A stretch of 64,000 nt of DNA, from positions 1 through 64,000 of the forward strand of contig RWJK01001889.1 in the NCBI GenBank assembly GCA_004335835.1, read 5' to 3'. Shown piece by piece: positions 48,201-57,405 of this stretch; position 1 is the stretch's first letter; each line of letters opens with the position of its first letter. The position numbers and the translations under genes are program-made. Below the pieces are notes generated by a model. It was not told the DNA's origin. It made no database searches and saw only the letters and a list, made by a program, of their open reading frames with translations. This DNA is from Scenedesmus sp. ARA3. Taxonomy: Eukaryota > Chlorophyta > Chlorophyceae > Sphaeropleales > Scenedesmaceae.

Positions 48201-48511
48201 GCTCCAAGTCAGCGCCACTGCCGCTGTCACTGCCAACAATTCTGCACAGCCATGCACAGCAGTAACAGCAGGATGTACTGTTCATCAAGCAATCGCCCGT
48301 GCACCCAGTACATGAAATGCTGGGAGGTTCGTGTAGCGTTCAAACTGCTGAAATGCAATAGATTGCCCCTCGACACTGACACATTCAATGTTGGATTCAA
48401 CTTTGCTCACCCATCGCGCACGCCTTTGGCTGTCTCAGTCTGCTGCGCAGTCTGCTGACTTTGCAGCGCTCCAGCAGCTACTGAACGCTGCAATGCCCCT
48501 GCCAGCAACAT
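35658..48511 (-). CDS. Giant coiled-coil protein with C-terminal degenerate M48-like domain
   Basis: Nineteen exons: 48411-48511, 48135-48241, 47827-47937, 47194-47609, 46958-47064, 46581-46773, 46141-46441, 45750-45827, 45359-45492, 44901-45131, 44493-44690, 44016-44249, 43686-43848, 43171-43511, 39948-42935, 39383-39534, 37815-39093, 36709-37012, 35658-36403; 8,184 bases, 2,727 residues, in phase throughout. Residues 230-900 are almost continuous coiled coil (for example LEEQLAQEQARLEESK). Exon 15 (906-1901) is disordered: basic start, Ala/Ser/Thr stretches, poly-Gln near 1290-1450, then more coil. Residues 2379-2727 resemble the plant/cyanobacterial M48 peptidase family: LLLEAADILGL, VLSSAALQLL, PGELQAAMAGALTP, GDRGSLLVAQD, and EWAGSQQYAELM near the end. 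Where the family has HExxH this protein has AGALTP, and the later Glu zinc ligand is also missing, so it should be inactive. A scaffold role is a guess. Confidence 0.83.
37195..37620 (-). repeat. Exon 17 3'-end echoes, four copies
   Basis: The end of exon 17 with its donor (FLVGLRDGSLGSLLADVQ) recurs four times in the intron, with donors near 37208, 37323, 37438 and 37556; the true donor is at 37814. Spacing is 115, 115 and 118 bases. Most copies keep both frame and a GTGCG-type donor. Confidence 0.92.
39250..39332 (-). repeat. Exon 16 3'-end echo
   Basis: A worn copy of the last 75 bases of exon 16 (LQDAHRALVAKDLMKSGLLKD) with a donor GTGAGC lies about 130 bases downstream of the true end at 39383. 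Small deletions break its frame. Confidence 0.75.
39590..39672 (-). repeat. Exon 16 5'-end echo
   Basis: Acceptor plus the first 65 bases of exon 16 are copied about 130 bases upstream (EAVSRTTALHGVLGHLHGQL against DAVSRTTALRGALGQLHGQL in the true exon). Exon 16 is therefore echoed on both sides, as reductase exon 10 is. Confidence 0.85.
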
Positions 48512-49337
48512 GATTCTGATGTACTATAGCTAGAGTATATGTCGTTTCATTCGTGCTTCTGGCATGCTTGTGCTGCAGCACATGAGCTGCAAAGAGCGGA
48601 TTTCAGCAGATGCAGCACTGCTGAGCAGAGCAGCTGCTGATGCTCCTTTGTGCCAGGTCTTATCCGCAAGTGGAAAACAATGCGCAGGATCACATCACAG
48701 CTTCTGGTAGTGGTGTTGGTGACGATTAAACGCGTAATGGAGTCGTCTTAATTTGAATGTGACTGCAGATGTACAGTCAACTGCAGCCTATGGCCTCCCG
48801 TATCCGATTTCGTCTAGTTGGTGTAGCTTCAACAAAATAAACATATTGTAAGCGGCATTCCGTCGCTACAACCACATCAAACAACCCTAGTCCTGGCGTG
48901 TAGTTACAAAAGCCATTGGTCACTCGCGGTGAACTTTCTTCAAGTTGTCTCAGTGCAATACGCAGCATGTTTGTCCTCACCACGACATTGCTACTGCTCA
49001 ACCGGCCAAGCAGCAGTACAACTGTCCCGCCAGCACCCAGCACCGCCTCGTGCCTGTCAGCAGGACAGCAATAAAGGCGCCACTTCTCAGCTGTAGTAGG
49101 TGAGCTGCATGCACTCGCAGGAGCCGTAGGCACGGCAGACGTAGCAAAAGCTGGAAGGGTTCACATGCAGCGCAGCAGCTAGCTGTGACAGCAAGTGTAT
49201 GTTTGTGGAGCCCGCGACAAGAGCACCACCTAAACAACACCTAATACTTTGTCAATCGTCTGTGCTGCAGCATTTGGTGACCCTGAAGCTCTACAGACAG
49301 CTGCAGTATCCCCAGCAGCAGTGCCAAAGCAGCAGCC
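48512..49337. promoter_or_regulatory. Divergent intergenic region, coiled-coil gene / tetraspanin-like gene
   Basis: 826 bases between two gene starts facing apart, so both promoters should be here. A minus-strand open frame (48777-49133, no ATG at its start) has a balanced composition unlike the CTG-rich shadows, with text such as LRIALRQLEESSPRVTNGF. It may be a remnant or an untranslated first exon; I cannot assign it. Confidence 0.45.
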
Positions 49338-50776
49338 ATGGCGAAGCGGCACTGCACAAACTGTGGCCGCTCTGCCGGAACAATGATGCGAGTGCTGGTC
49401 TCCTTCAACTTCCTGGCAGCACTGTGCCTACTCATCTTTGGCTGCACTGTCGAGCGGCCCATCAACAGCTTCCCCCCAGTGGCCATGATCTTGCTGGCTA
49501 TCCTATCTGTCGTGTCAGCAGTCAGCGGCTTGGTCGGTGGCCACAAGTGGGCTTGCTGCTTGGATGCCTTCCTGGTGCTGCATGGCATCAACACGCTGTG
49601 CCAGCTCATCCTGGTGGTGGTGCTGTTTACAGGCTTCCAGGGAGTGGTGGATGCAATTGACCCAAAGGAAACAGGTGCGCTTGCAGGAAACATCCTGCAG
49701 CAATTGCACACGCGTGCACGGCAGCACGTGCTGTCACATGATGCAGTCTATCAACGGCAAAGACTGCCAGCAGCGGAAATGAGTTTTGTCAACAGCTGTC
49801 AACTGAGTTGTCACGGACGAGGTGCAGCTTCATAGCATGTTCACAACGAGCAGTGTCATGCTGTCACAGGCGTGCGCCTGTTATGCTGGTCAGTCAATTG
49901 CAAGCGCTTGAACATGCTCTGCCGCTATTGCTCTGCAGGCCGCTACAACCGTGCACAGGTGGTTGAGGTGCTCAAGGCTGCCAAGTGGATTATGCTGCTG
50001 TTCATGCTCTGCGAAGTCGTGGCGCTGGTGCTGTCACTGCTGCTACGATTTGTGTTTGAAGACACAGCAGCACAGTACGACAACTTTGACACCAACAACC
50101 TGCAGGTATGATCATGTGCAAGCATCCTTACTCTGCCATGGCAGTGGCCACTGCTGGGGCAAGAGTGCAGCAGCACCTTACAGCTAATCAGGCAGGCAGG
50201 CAACGGCAGTTGCTGCAGAGACAGCTGATGCGAGATTGGGACCACAGGAGGCTTAGAGATTGTCTGGCAGGCAGGCAACAGCAGCAGCTGCTGGTGCAGC
50301 ACATGTATGCTGCTGTCCTGCAGCCCCACGTGATGACTGTGTCACTGTGATAGCAGCTTCAGGCTGTCAACCGCAGGACGAAGACGTCCACTCTGGGAGT
50401 TGCCTGCTATGTAAATGTATGCACATGTGGCAAGGCTGGCGTGTGGAGGTGGACAGCTGCAGCTCTCGCAGCCTGATGCAGCAGCGCTAAGTCATTGACC
50501 TGCCTCCCATCACTGCCAGTGAATGCCTCCGGGAGTCAGACGGTGACGCACACGTCGAGGTGCCTAGCAACGCCTCAGCACTGAGCTGCTGCCTTCTGCT
50601 GCTTGCAGGAGAAGAGCCAGAGCATGCAGCAGCTGCGTGTGGATGTGGAGGCTGGCGGCAACCGCTACAGCAGCACCAACAACAGCGTGTATGGCAAGCT
50701 GCGCTCCAAGATGGCCAGCAAGTACGGCTCCTTCACACACGGCATCAAGTGGATGAAGAGCTGGTTCGGGCTCTGA
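49338..50776 (+). CDS. Tetraspanin-like four-pass membrane protein
   Basis: Three exons, 49338-49674, 49939-50105 and 50609-50776, give 672 bases and 223 residues from the ATG at 49338. A short N-terminus with HCTNCG precedes four hydrophobic segments: about 18-36 (LVSFNFLAALCLLIFGC), 46-68 (PPVAMILLAILSVVSA), 72-102, and 125-145 (WIMLLFMLCEVVALVLSLLL). The loop between segments 3 and 4 is short and lacks the CCG motif of classical tetraspanins. The tail is polar and ends YGKLRSKMASKYGSFTHGIK plus a short hydrophobic end. The layout recalls the plant TOM2A-like tetraspanin branch. Likely a membrane organiser in the secretory or vacuolar system; exact role unknown. Confidence 0.75.
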
Positions 50777-51561
50777 GCGTGCAGTAGCGTAGCATATGGG
50801 TACCCTGAGCATATCTTGCAGCATGTCCTGAACCTGTGCCGGTGTGGCAGTCATACAGTGCATACCATGAGACGCAGCGGCTGCACTGCAGTGGCAAGGT
50901 GCTGGTGGAGAGCCAGTCATACAGAACTTGACATCAAAGCCAGTCAACAGTGTGTATTGTTTTGCTGTACTTCAAGTGAAGTTCAGCCCCTTTGAAAGCC
51001 GTTTGCAGCAGCATTGAGTTAGATGTAGTGCAGAAATTTCTGCCATTTCGAATTGTGTTTCTATGGGTCCCTGCCTTAAAGTTGCGTTCAATAACAAGAA
51101 CAGATGCATTTGCCGGCTACAAGCTGCTTGCAAGGGTTCAGTGCGGCTTTGACTCAGTCAAGGCTTGAACAGCCTTCTGTCTAGGTGTTGAGCAGTATAT
51201 GTTCGGTGGTGGGCTGCTCCACTTGATGGCTGCAATTGGTCAGCCTTCCCCTTGTCACCCGTTTGCAGCATGGCTGCTGTAACCGCTGCTACTGCGGGGG
51301 AATCCGCCAACTAAGTTCACTGGACGTGGGGCACATGGCTTTTGAGAAACGCCTGATCATGATACGTCACAGCGGTTTTCTTGCTGGAACTGTCATGTCG
51401 GGGGCGCACCGCCTGAACTCCGCAACGCCCGCACAAGATCACCAAAGCAGACAAAGACAAGACAAATGCGCGCACACAAGACTTTGTTACCTCTCCATAC
51501 AACATTCAGCAACCCCTTTTCAGCCAATGCCACAGCCGCACAAGAGTGCAGCACGCTCAGC
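50777..51561. other. Convergent intergenic region
   Basis: 785 bases between the stops of the tetraspanin-like gene (plus) and the TraB gene (minus). It should contain both 3' untranslated regions. A TGTAA is present on the plus strand near 51277. Nothing coding is seen. Confidence 0.5.
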
Positions 51562-54500
51562 CTACTCCGCCGTTAGCAGCTCATCCAGCTGCCCAGCTGC
51601 TGCCAAGCTCTCCTGCCACCTCTGCACCATGCCCCGCACGTGCGCGCTGCCCACCACGCTCACAACTGCTCTGGGCCCTGCCAGGGGCACGTATGGCCCA
51701 TCACCAGCGCCTGCTGGCGCGCTGCTTGCAGTGGCCCCCTCAGGCACCATGTAGCGCCAGATCAGCTGCCCATCATCCTACAAGTGGCAAACAGCACATG
51801 AATGTGGCACGCAGGGCTCAGAACCAGAAAGCGTTGAGTGCAGATGCAGGAAGCAATGAATGCGGCGTTTTCAACCGGTACAGCAGCAGCCACGGCCATT
51901 AGGCAACTTCAAGCAACTGCGCATCAGCCATGACGCAGCATCTCAGCCATGTCTGCAGAACTGCAGCGACACAACCTGACCAATTGGTGCTACACCATGC
52001 AAACAACAGCTGCATCAAGTCATCGCTCAACAAACACCATTTGAGAAAACCGCCTTCGCTGCATCACCTGGTCAGCAACGTATGCAGGCACGTTGGGGTT
52101 GCTGCCCTGCGCTGCAGCCGCCACCACGCGCGCCATGTACGCGTCACGCTCCTCAATGAGCGGCGTCACTGCGCCGGGCCACTTGAGCAGCGCATCCTCG
52201 CCCCACACAAAGAAGGGCTGGTCCAGGCGCTCCTGTACAACAGACATAGAAACAGAACAAGTGGCGTCGGAAGATGTGCATGATAGTCGAAAGTGAAGCA
52301 AGCATAAAATTACAGGTACGCAACAGGCCAGAGAACTGCAAGGTAGGTACAGGCACAAATAGCAGCCATCAATGCCAAGGGCCTGCATGGACAGGCTGAT
52401 GTGGTCCAGCGGTGCAACTTTCAACTGGCAATAAGTGCACTTGCCGGTTGCCACTGCCCCATAGCCTTCTTCATCCACTGCTGTGCTGCACACCAAAATA
52501 ATGTCTCCGACAGACACGACACGCGTGCGCACATACTTGAGTGCACATGAGCAAGTAAGACATGACACTTACAGCCAGGGTAGCGTAAGCCCCATTTAGG
52601 CGTGTGAGCGAGAGTTACGCTGCGTTGCGCTTTTGCAAGTTGTGCGTCCTGCAAGTATATACAATAAACGTGAACGCACCTGCAGCGGCTCCTTGATGGC
52701 CACAGCTGCCTCCACCTCCTCCACAGCTTCTTCACCCACTGCTGTACTGCACAAATACCAATCCCAACAGAAATGACACGCATGCACACATACAAACACA
52801 CATATATGTGCACGCACCTGCAGCGGCTCCTTGATGGCCACAGCAGCCTCCATCCAGTGCTGTGCTGCAAATTGAACCAAGGTCTCCAACAGACACGACG
52901 CGCATGCTGTATTGGTACATAGAAACGCATATAAGTGCACGCACCTGCAGCGGCTCCTTGATGGCCACAGCTGCCTCCACCTCCTCCCCGCTCAGCCTGC
53001 TGAAGCGCCACACCTCCACAAAGGGAGCCAGCACAGGCCACGCCAGCGCCAGCGCAGCAGCAGCAGACCCAAACACAATGCCCGCATCGCCTGCAGCAGC
53101 GCTGCCTGCTGCTGCCTCCACATCTGGCAGTGCGTGTGTGGCTGCTGAGACGATTCCTGCAAGCAGCAGCCCGAGGGATGCTGCGAGGCGGCCGCCGCTG
53201 GCTGCGGAGATGCCAACAGCCAAGCGGCGCTGCGTCACATTTGAGGGGCGGTCTCCTGCAAGGCAACAGCGATAGGATTGATGCATTCATGCATTGGATT
53301 TAAGGAAAATGGTGCAAGGCATTGACTATTGGTGTTGTTGTGGTCATCATGTTATGGGCGCATGCAGACCAAGCCCAACCTGCACTGCGCTACTTCTGCT
53401 TGCAGCCGTGTACCAAGCAGGCCAGGCAAGCCGAGCCAACAACGACGCTGCGTGACATGCTGACTGCCGGCGCTCTAGAGAAAAAGTTTTGATGTTTGCT
53501 GGGTAAATTCGTATCAGGCACTTACCCAGCAGCACTTGCTGGCTGCCCACTTCACATGCTGCCTCCAGTGCAGCCCTCCAGGCAGCACCAGAGGTGATGC
53601 CTGCTGCATCGCCTGCAAGCGCAAATAGCAGCAAAACAGCATCAGAACACACGCACATACACGTGCATGTTTTGGCGGCGTTGTCACAGCGTGATACATG
53701 TGCATGCAGGCGTTTAAAAGGCAGTCACCAGGGCTGCTGCTGCTGCTGGTGCTGCCGCATGGGCGCCAGCCACAGGCACTGCATTAGCTGCGTTTGCTGC
53801 TGCACATACTGTTGTTCTCCCGCACCTGCTGCTGCCTGCAGCCGTGAGTACAGGCCTGTCATTAGCTGCGCAAACGTGTCTGCCACTGGGTTGGCTGGCA
53901 GCCTGGCGTCAGCAGTGGACACCTCATCTTGACTCCACAGCCTGAACTGCGTCCTGCATGGCTCAAAAGCAAGCAGCAGCGCATGCAGCATCAACACATC
54001 AGCACTGTAGGCGGTACAGCAGGCAGCAGCACAGGTGAAACTGCGGCGCAAGAACCACAATCATGCAGTCATTCAAACCAGCAGCTCAGTACAAGAACAG
54101 CCGCACTTGACCTCCCGAGCAACATGAATCCGCCTGCCACCCCGCACTGCACACCCCAGCAGAGTAGCAGCGCCGCACACAGCTGCGCTGCGCGGACTCT
54201 CAGCAACCTCCTCACCACCGCCGCCACCACATACGCACCTGCGCTCCCAGCCTGCATGCGGCGGCAGCACGCGCTCCGCCTGCCTTGCTGCCCGCGCAGC
54301 AGCCAGCCGCTCCGCTGCCTCAGCAGGCAGCAGCATCCCCGGGCTCAGCTGCACACTGGTGCGCTGCGGCTTAAAGGAGTCAATGCCTAGCCCCTCGCCT
54401 CCCTCTGCACTGCCTTCAAGGCCAGATACATAGGCCGGGTCTGCATCGCGCCGTGCGCGCACAAGCACTTCGACCCTGCCGCTTTCAACGCCGCTGAAAG

Positions 54501-56758
54501 CCACCACGATTTGGTCTGGCTGCGGGAATGCGGCTGCAAGCTGTGCACGCAGCTGCAGGTACAGCTTCAGGCTGCTGTCTGTGTCTGCTGCCTTCTCCTT
54601 CTCCTTGTCTTCCTCTTCTTTGTCCTTTTCCTTATCCTTTTCTTCCTCTGCCTTGCCGTCCGCTGCTGCCTTTGCTGCTGCTGCCGCCTTTGCCTCCGCA
54701 GCAGCAGCCTCAAGCAGCCCACTTGCAACGCCCTGCAGCTGCGCAGCATCCACACCTGCATCCTTCAAGCTGCTGTCCAGGCGAACTTCAATGCTGCTGA
54801 CCAGCGGGAGCTTCCGCGGCTCCACTATGAACTTCAAACTTCCCAGCGGCGGCACCAGCTGCAGCGCGACCTCGCCGGTGTAACTAGTTACACCACTGCC
54901 GGCCTCGGCACCTGCTGCTGCTGGGTTTGGCTGCTGCTGCTCCTCCTCGTCGCCTGTGTCTGGCTTTACTGCTCCGAATTGAGGGGCCTCGCCCCTGCCT
55001 GCATTCATAGCTGCTGGGCGGGCCTTGCCGAACAGACCAGTGGCCAGTAGGCGTGCACAGTCCAGCTCAATTTCCTGCAAAGCAAATGTGAGACAGCATG
55101 ATCATTGTCATAGTCACATTTGCATTCCAGCCACAGCAACAACATCGCACAGGCAGGGGAAGATGCACGTACAAGCAGCCGCAGCTACCATTGATGGTGC
55201 CAAACACAAGGCATAGCCGGATCTTAAGCCGGCGGGGCAACACCCCAGCATCCCATTGCAGTGCACCAAGTTGTAAAGTTGTGGAGTTGTGAAACTGTGA
55301 CGCACACCTGTGTGGTGACTGCTGCTCCAATCCTGCTTGCGATCAGCTCCAGCAGCTGGCTCTGCTGCGGCCACAGCGGGTCGTCTGCTGGCACGCCGTC
55401 AAGCATCACTTTCCTGCAACAGGGTAGCAGCAGCAACAGCAGCTGGAGTTGGTGGCAAAATCATGTGCAAAGCTTGCAGCATGCTGCACCAAACAGCCAT
55501 GCCCCAGTGCATGCAGCAAGATGCGGCAGCTAGCCTGCGCCATCCAAGCACGTGTAGGTACGACGAGGTGACAGACGTCACCGACACATTTTTCATGGCC
55601 TTCACAGCAGCCATCAATCAGCAGCACCAGTATACTATGATGAACTTCACAGCAATGACAAAGGCATTACCAATGAACTCCAGTGCCTTTAAACGAACTT
55701 CACACAATCATAAGGGCATTTCAATGAAATTCACCTGCAGTGCCAGGTGTCCAGCCGCCGCTCGGGGTTGACTGGGTCCACCAGCAGCCAAACTTAGTTC
55801 AAACAGCACTGAAAACATATGTATCAGGGGGAAATCAGATCACCTGCAGTGCCAGGTGTCCAGCCGCCGCTCGGGGTTGACTGGGTCCACCAGCAGCCCA
55901 AACTTATTTCAAACAGCACTGAAAACATATGTATCAGGGGGAAATCAGATCACCTGCAGTGCCAGGTGTCCAGCCGCCGCTCGGGGTTGACCGGGTCCAC
56001 CAGCAGCCCCAGCCGCTCCTTGCACAGCTCCACCATGACCACCTCGGGCCGCACAGCACGCACCAGCTGCTTGATCTGGTCACACGACACCTGCGGCAGC
56101 AGCAGCAACGGCAGCAGCAGCGGCAGCAGCAGCAGCAGCAGCAGCAGCGGCAGGTTGGTGCACAGCTCGACTCCGGTGACACATGATTGAGTGCTGACTA
56201 ATGTGTTGCACGTACTGTGAGACCACGACTGCTTTGTGTTGAGGTTTGGCAAGTGGGCAGTGACAGACTTGACAGCATGAGCTGCAGCATGGCTTGCAGT
56301 AGACAGCACCATCAACGCTAAAGCACACACCTGCGAGACGTGTGACACGCCCAGCACAAACACGCGCGTGACGCCGCCAGGAGCTGCAGGGTTTGGCGCC
56401 TCCAAAACCGCTGTGGCGTTGCGCAGGTCTGTGGGCAGCTGCTGCCATGACGTTACTGGTGCTGCTGCTGCTGCTGCTGCTGTGCTGGCGACCTGGAAAG
56501 CACAACCAATTGTAGCTGAGGAGGTTGGCCAGGCGCTGTGCAGGTCGCAACATCTGTGCACATGGCAGTGTTGCACAACTTTGGATGCCTACCAATCAGC
56601 TGCTGCCACTTTGCAGCCTGCCCAGAATCTACTGGTGTCAATGTGAGTTGTTGCAAGCTGAGGAACGGATTCATGGTGCCATGTGCAGATGCAGGGTTGA
56701 CCTGACAGCATTGCTGATGCATCAGATGGGTAGTAGCACAAGCACGTGACATGCACAT
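51562..56758 (-). CDS. TraB-family membrane protein
   Basis: Exons that join in phase: 56331-56492, 55954-56090, 55308-55413, 54239-55074, 53826-53953, 53526-53612, 52945-53255, 52068-52232, 51562-51777 (715 residues). The first exon is uncertain; 56702-56758, from an ATG at 56756-56758 to donor GTCAAC, fits in phase and adds 19 residues. TraB signatures: VFVLGVSHVSQ, then IKQLVRAVRPEVVMVELCKER, the middle AAWRAALEAACEVGSQQVLLGDRP, LPLIEERDAYMA-type sequence (TPLIEERDAYMARVV), and a terminal VVSVVGSAHVRGMVQRW. Between the two conserved halves exon 54239-55074 adds an Ala/Lys/Glu-rich charged linker. Exon 52945-53255 has two hydrophobic stretches (LGLLLAGIVSAAT and ALALAWPVLAPFVEVW), so it is probably membrane-bound. 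TraB relatives in plants act at organelle contacts; the role here is inferred only. Confidence 0.8.
52680..52872 (-). repeat. TraB exon 7 3'-end echoes, two copies
   Basis: The end of exon 52945-53255 with its donor (EAAVAIKEPLQ, GTGCGT) recurs with donors at 52817 and 52679, spaced 127 and 138 bases. Both copies keep a usable donor, and the copied block includes about 50 bases of intron. Confidence 0.9.
55730..55953 (-). repeat. TraB exon 3'-end echoes, two 109-110-bp copies
   Basis: The end of exon 55954-56090 (LVDPVNPERRLDTWHC) and its donor recur with boundaries at about 55845 and 55735. Copies 1 and 2 are almost identical over the whole 110-base unit, so this duplication is recent; the third copy has lost the intronic part. 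Confidence 0.93.
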
Positions 56759-57405
56759 TCTGCAGCGGCGCAGTGGCCTTTATACCTTGTCTGGTGTAGC
56801 AATGTGCACCCGCAGCAAGCAGCCACGCTGCCTGCATCTGCCAGGTGCTGCTCTATGTGAAGTGACTGAAGTTCCAGCACTGTGAGACAGCATCATGGCG
56901 TGTATGCCTGGTCCTTTGTGTAATTATGTCTATGTGTGTTTGCAGAATTGAGCAATCGCAGCTATTGCTGGACCAGTGCGTGACAAGCAAGTCGGAAGAG
57001 TCGAGATTTGGCACCAGGCACGACCAGAACCCGAGATCATCTCCGGCATATGTTCGTCAACGCCGAAACCTATGTTATCATACACACAAAGCGTCAACAC
57101 CTTGCAGCTGACGAAAGTGACCATGTGACAGTGTGACAGCAACGGTTTGAGGGTGCAAGACAAGGGAGCAAAGCAAAGAAGCTCTCACTTGCAGCTGTAA
57201 CTTGTGATGTTTTACCTGCAGCTCAGCGCACCGCACCTGCTGTCCTTTACCAGGCAAACAAGTCTTTCGTTCGGCCAACACATTGCAAGTAAAACAAACT
57301 GCTACTTTTCTTGATCAACGAGCACAAAAAGTGTTTTTGAGCTTCTGTTTGCACAAACTTTGCAGTCTCTCTCCTGAGTCAGCCAGCAGCAGGAGCAGCA
57401 GCAGC
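56759..57405. promoter_or_regulatory. Divergent region, TraB gene / EF-hand-like gene
   Basis: About 650 bases between the uncertain TraB start and the ATG at 57406. It holds the 5' flank of both genes. No motif stands out and there is no supported coding sequence. Confidence 0.45.

Noticed and set aside
56331..56576. Translation of the TraB protein starting at 56576
   Set aside because: The codon there is GTG, no ATG follows in that frame, and a good acceptor (TTTCCAG) lies at 56493, so a spliced upstream first exon is more likely.
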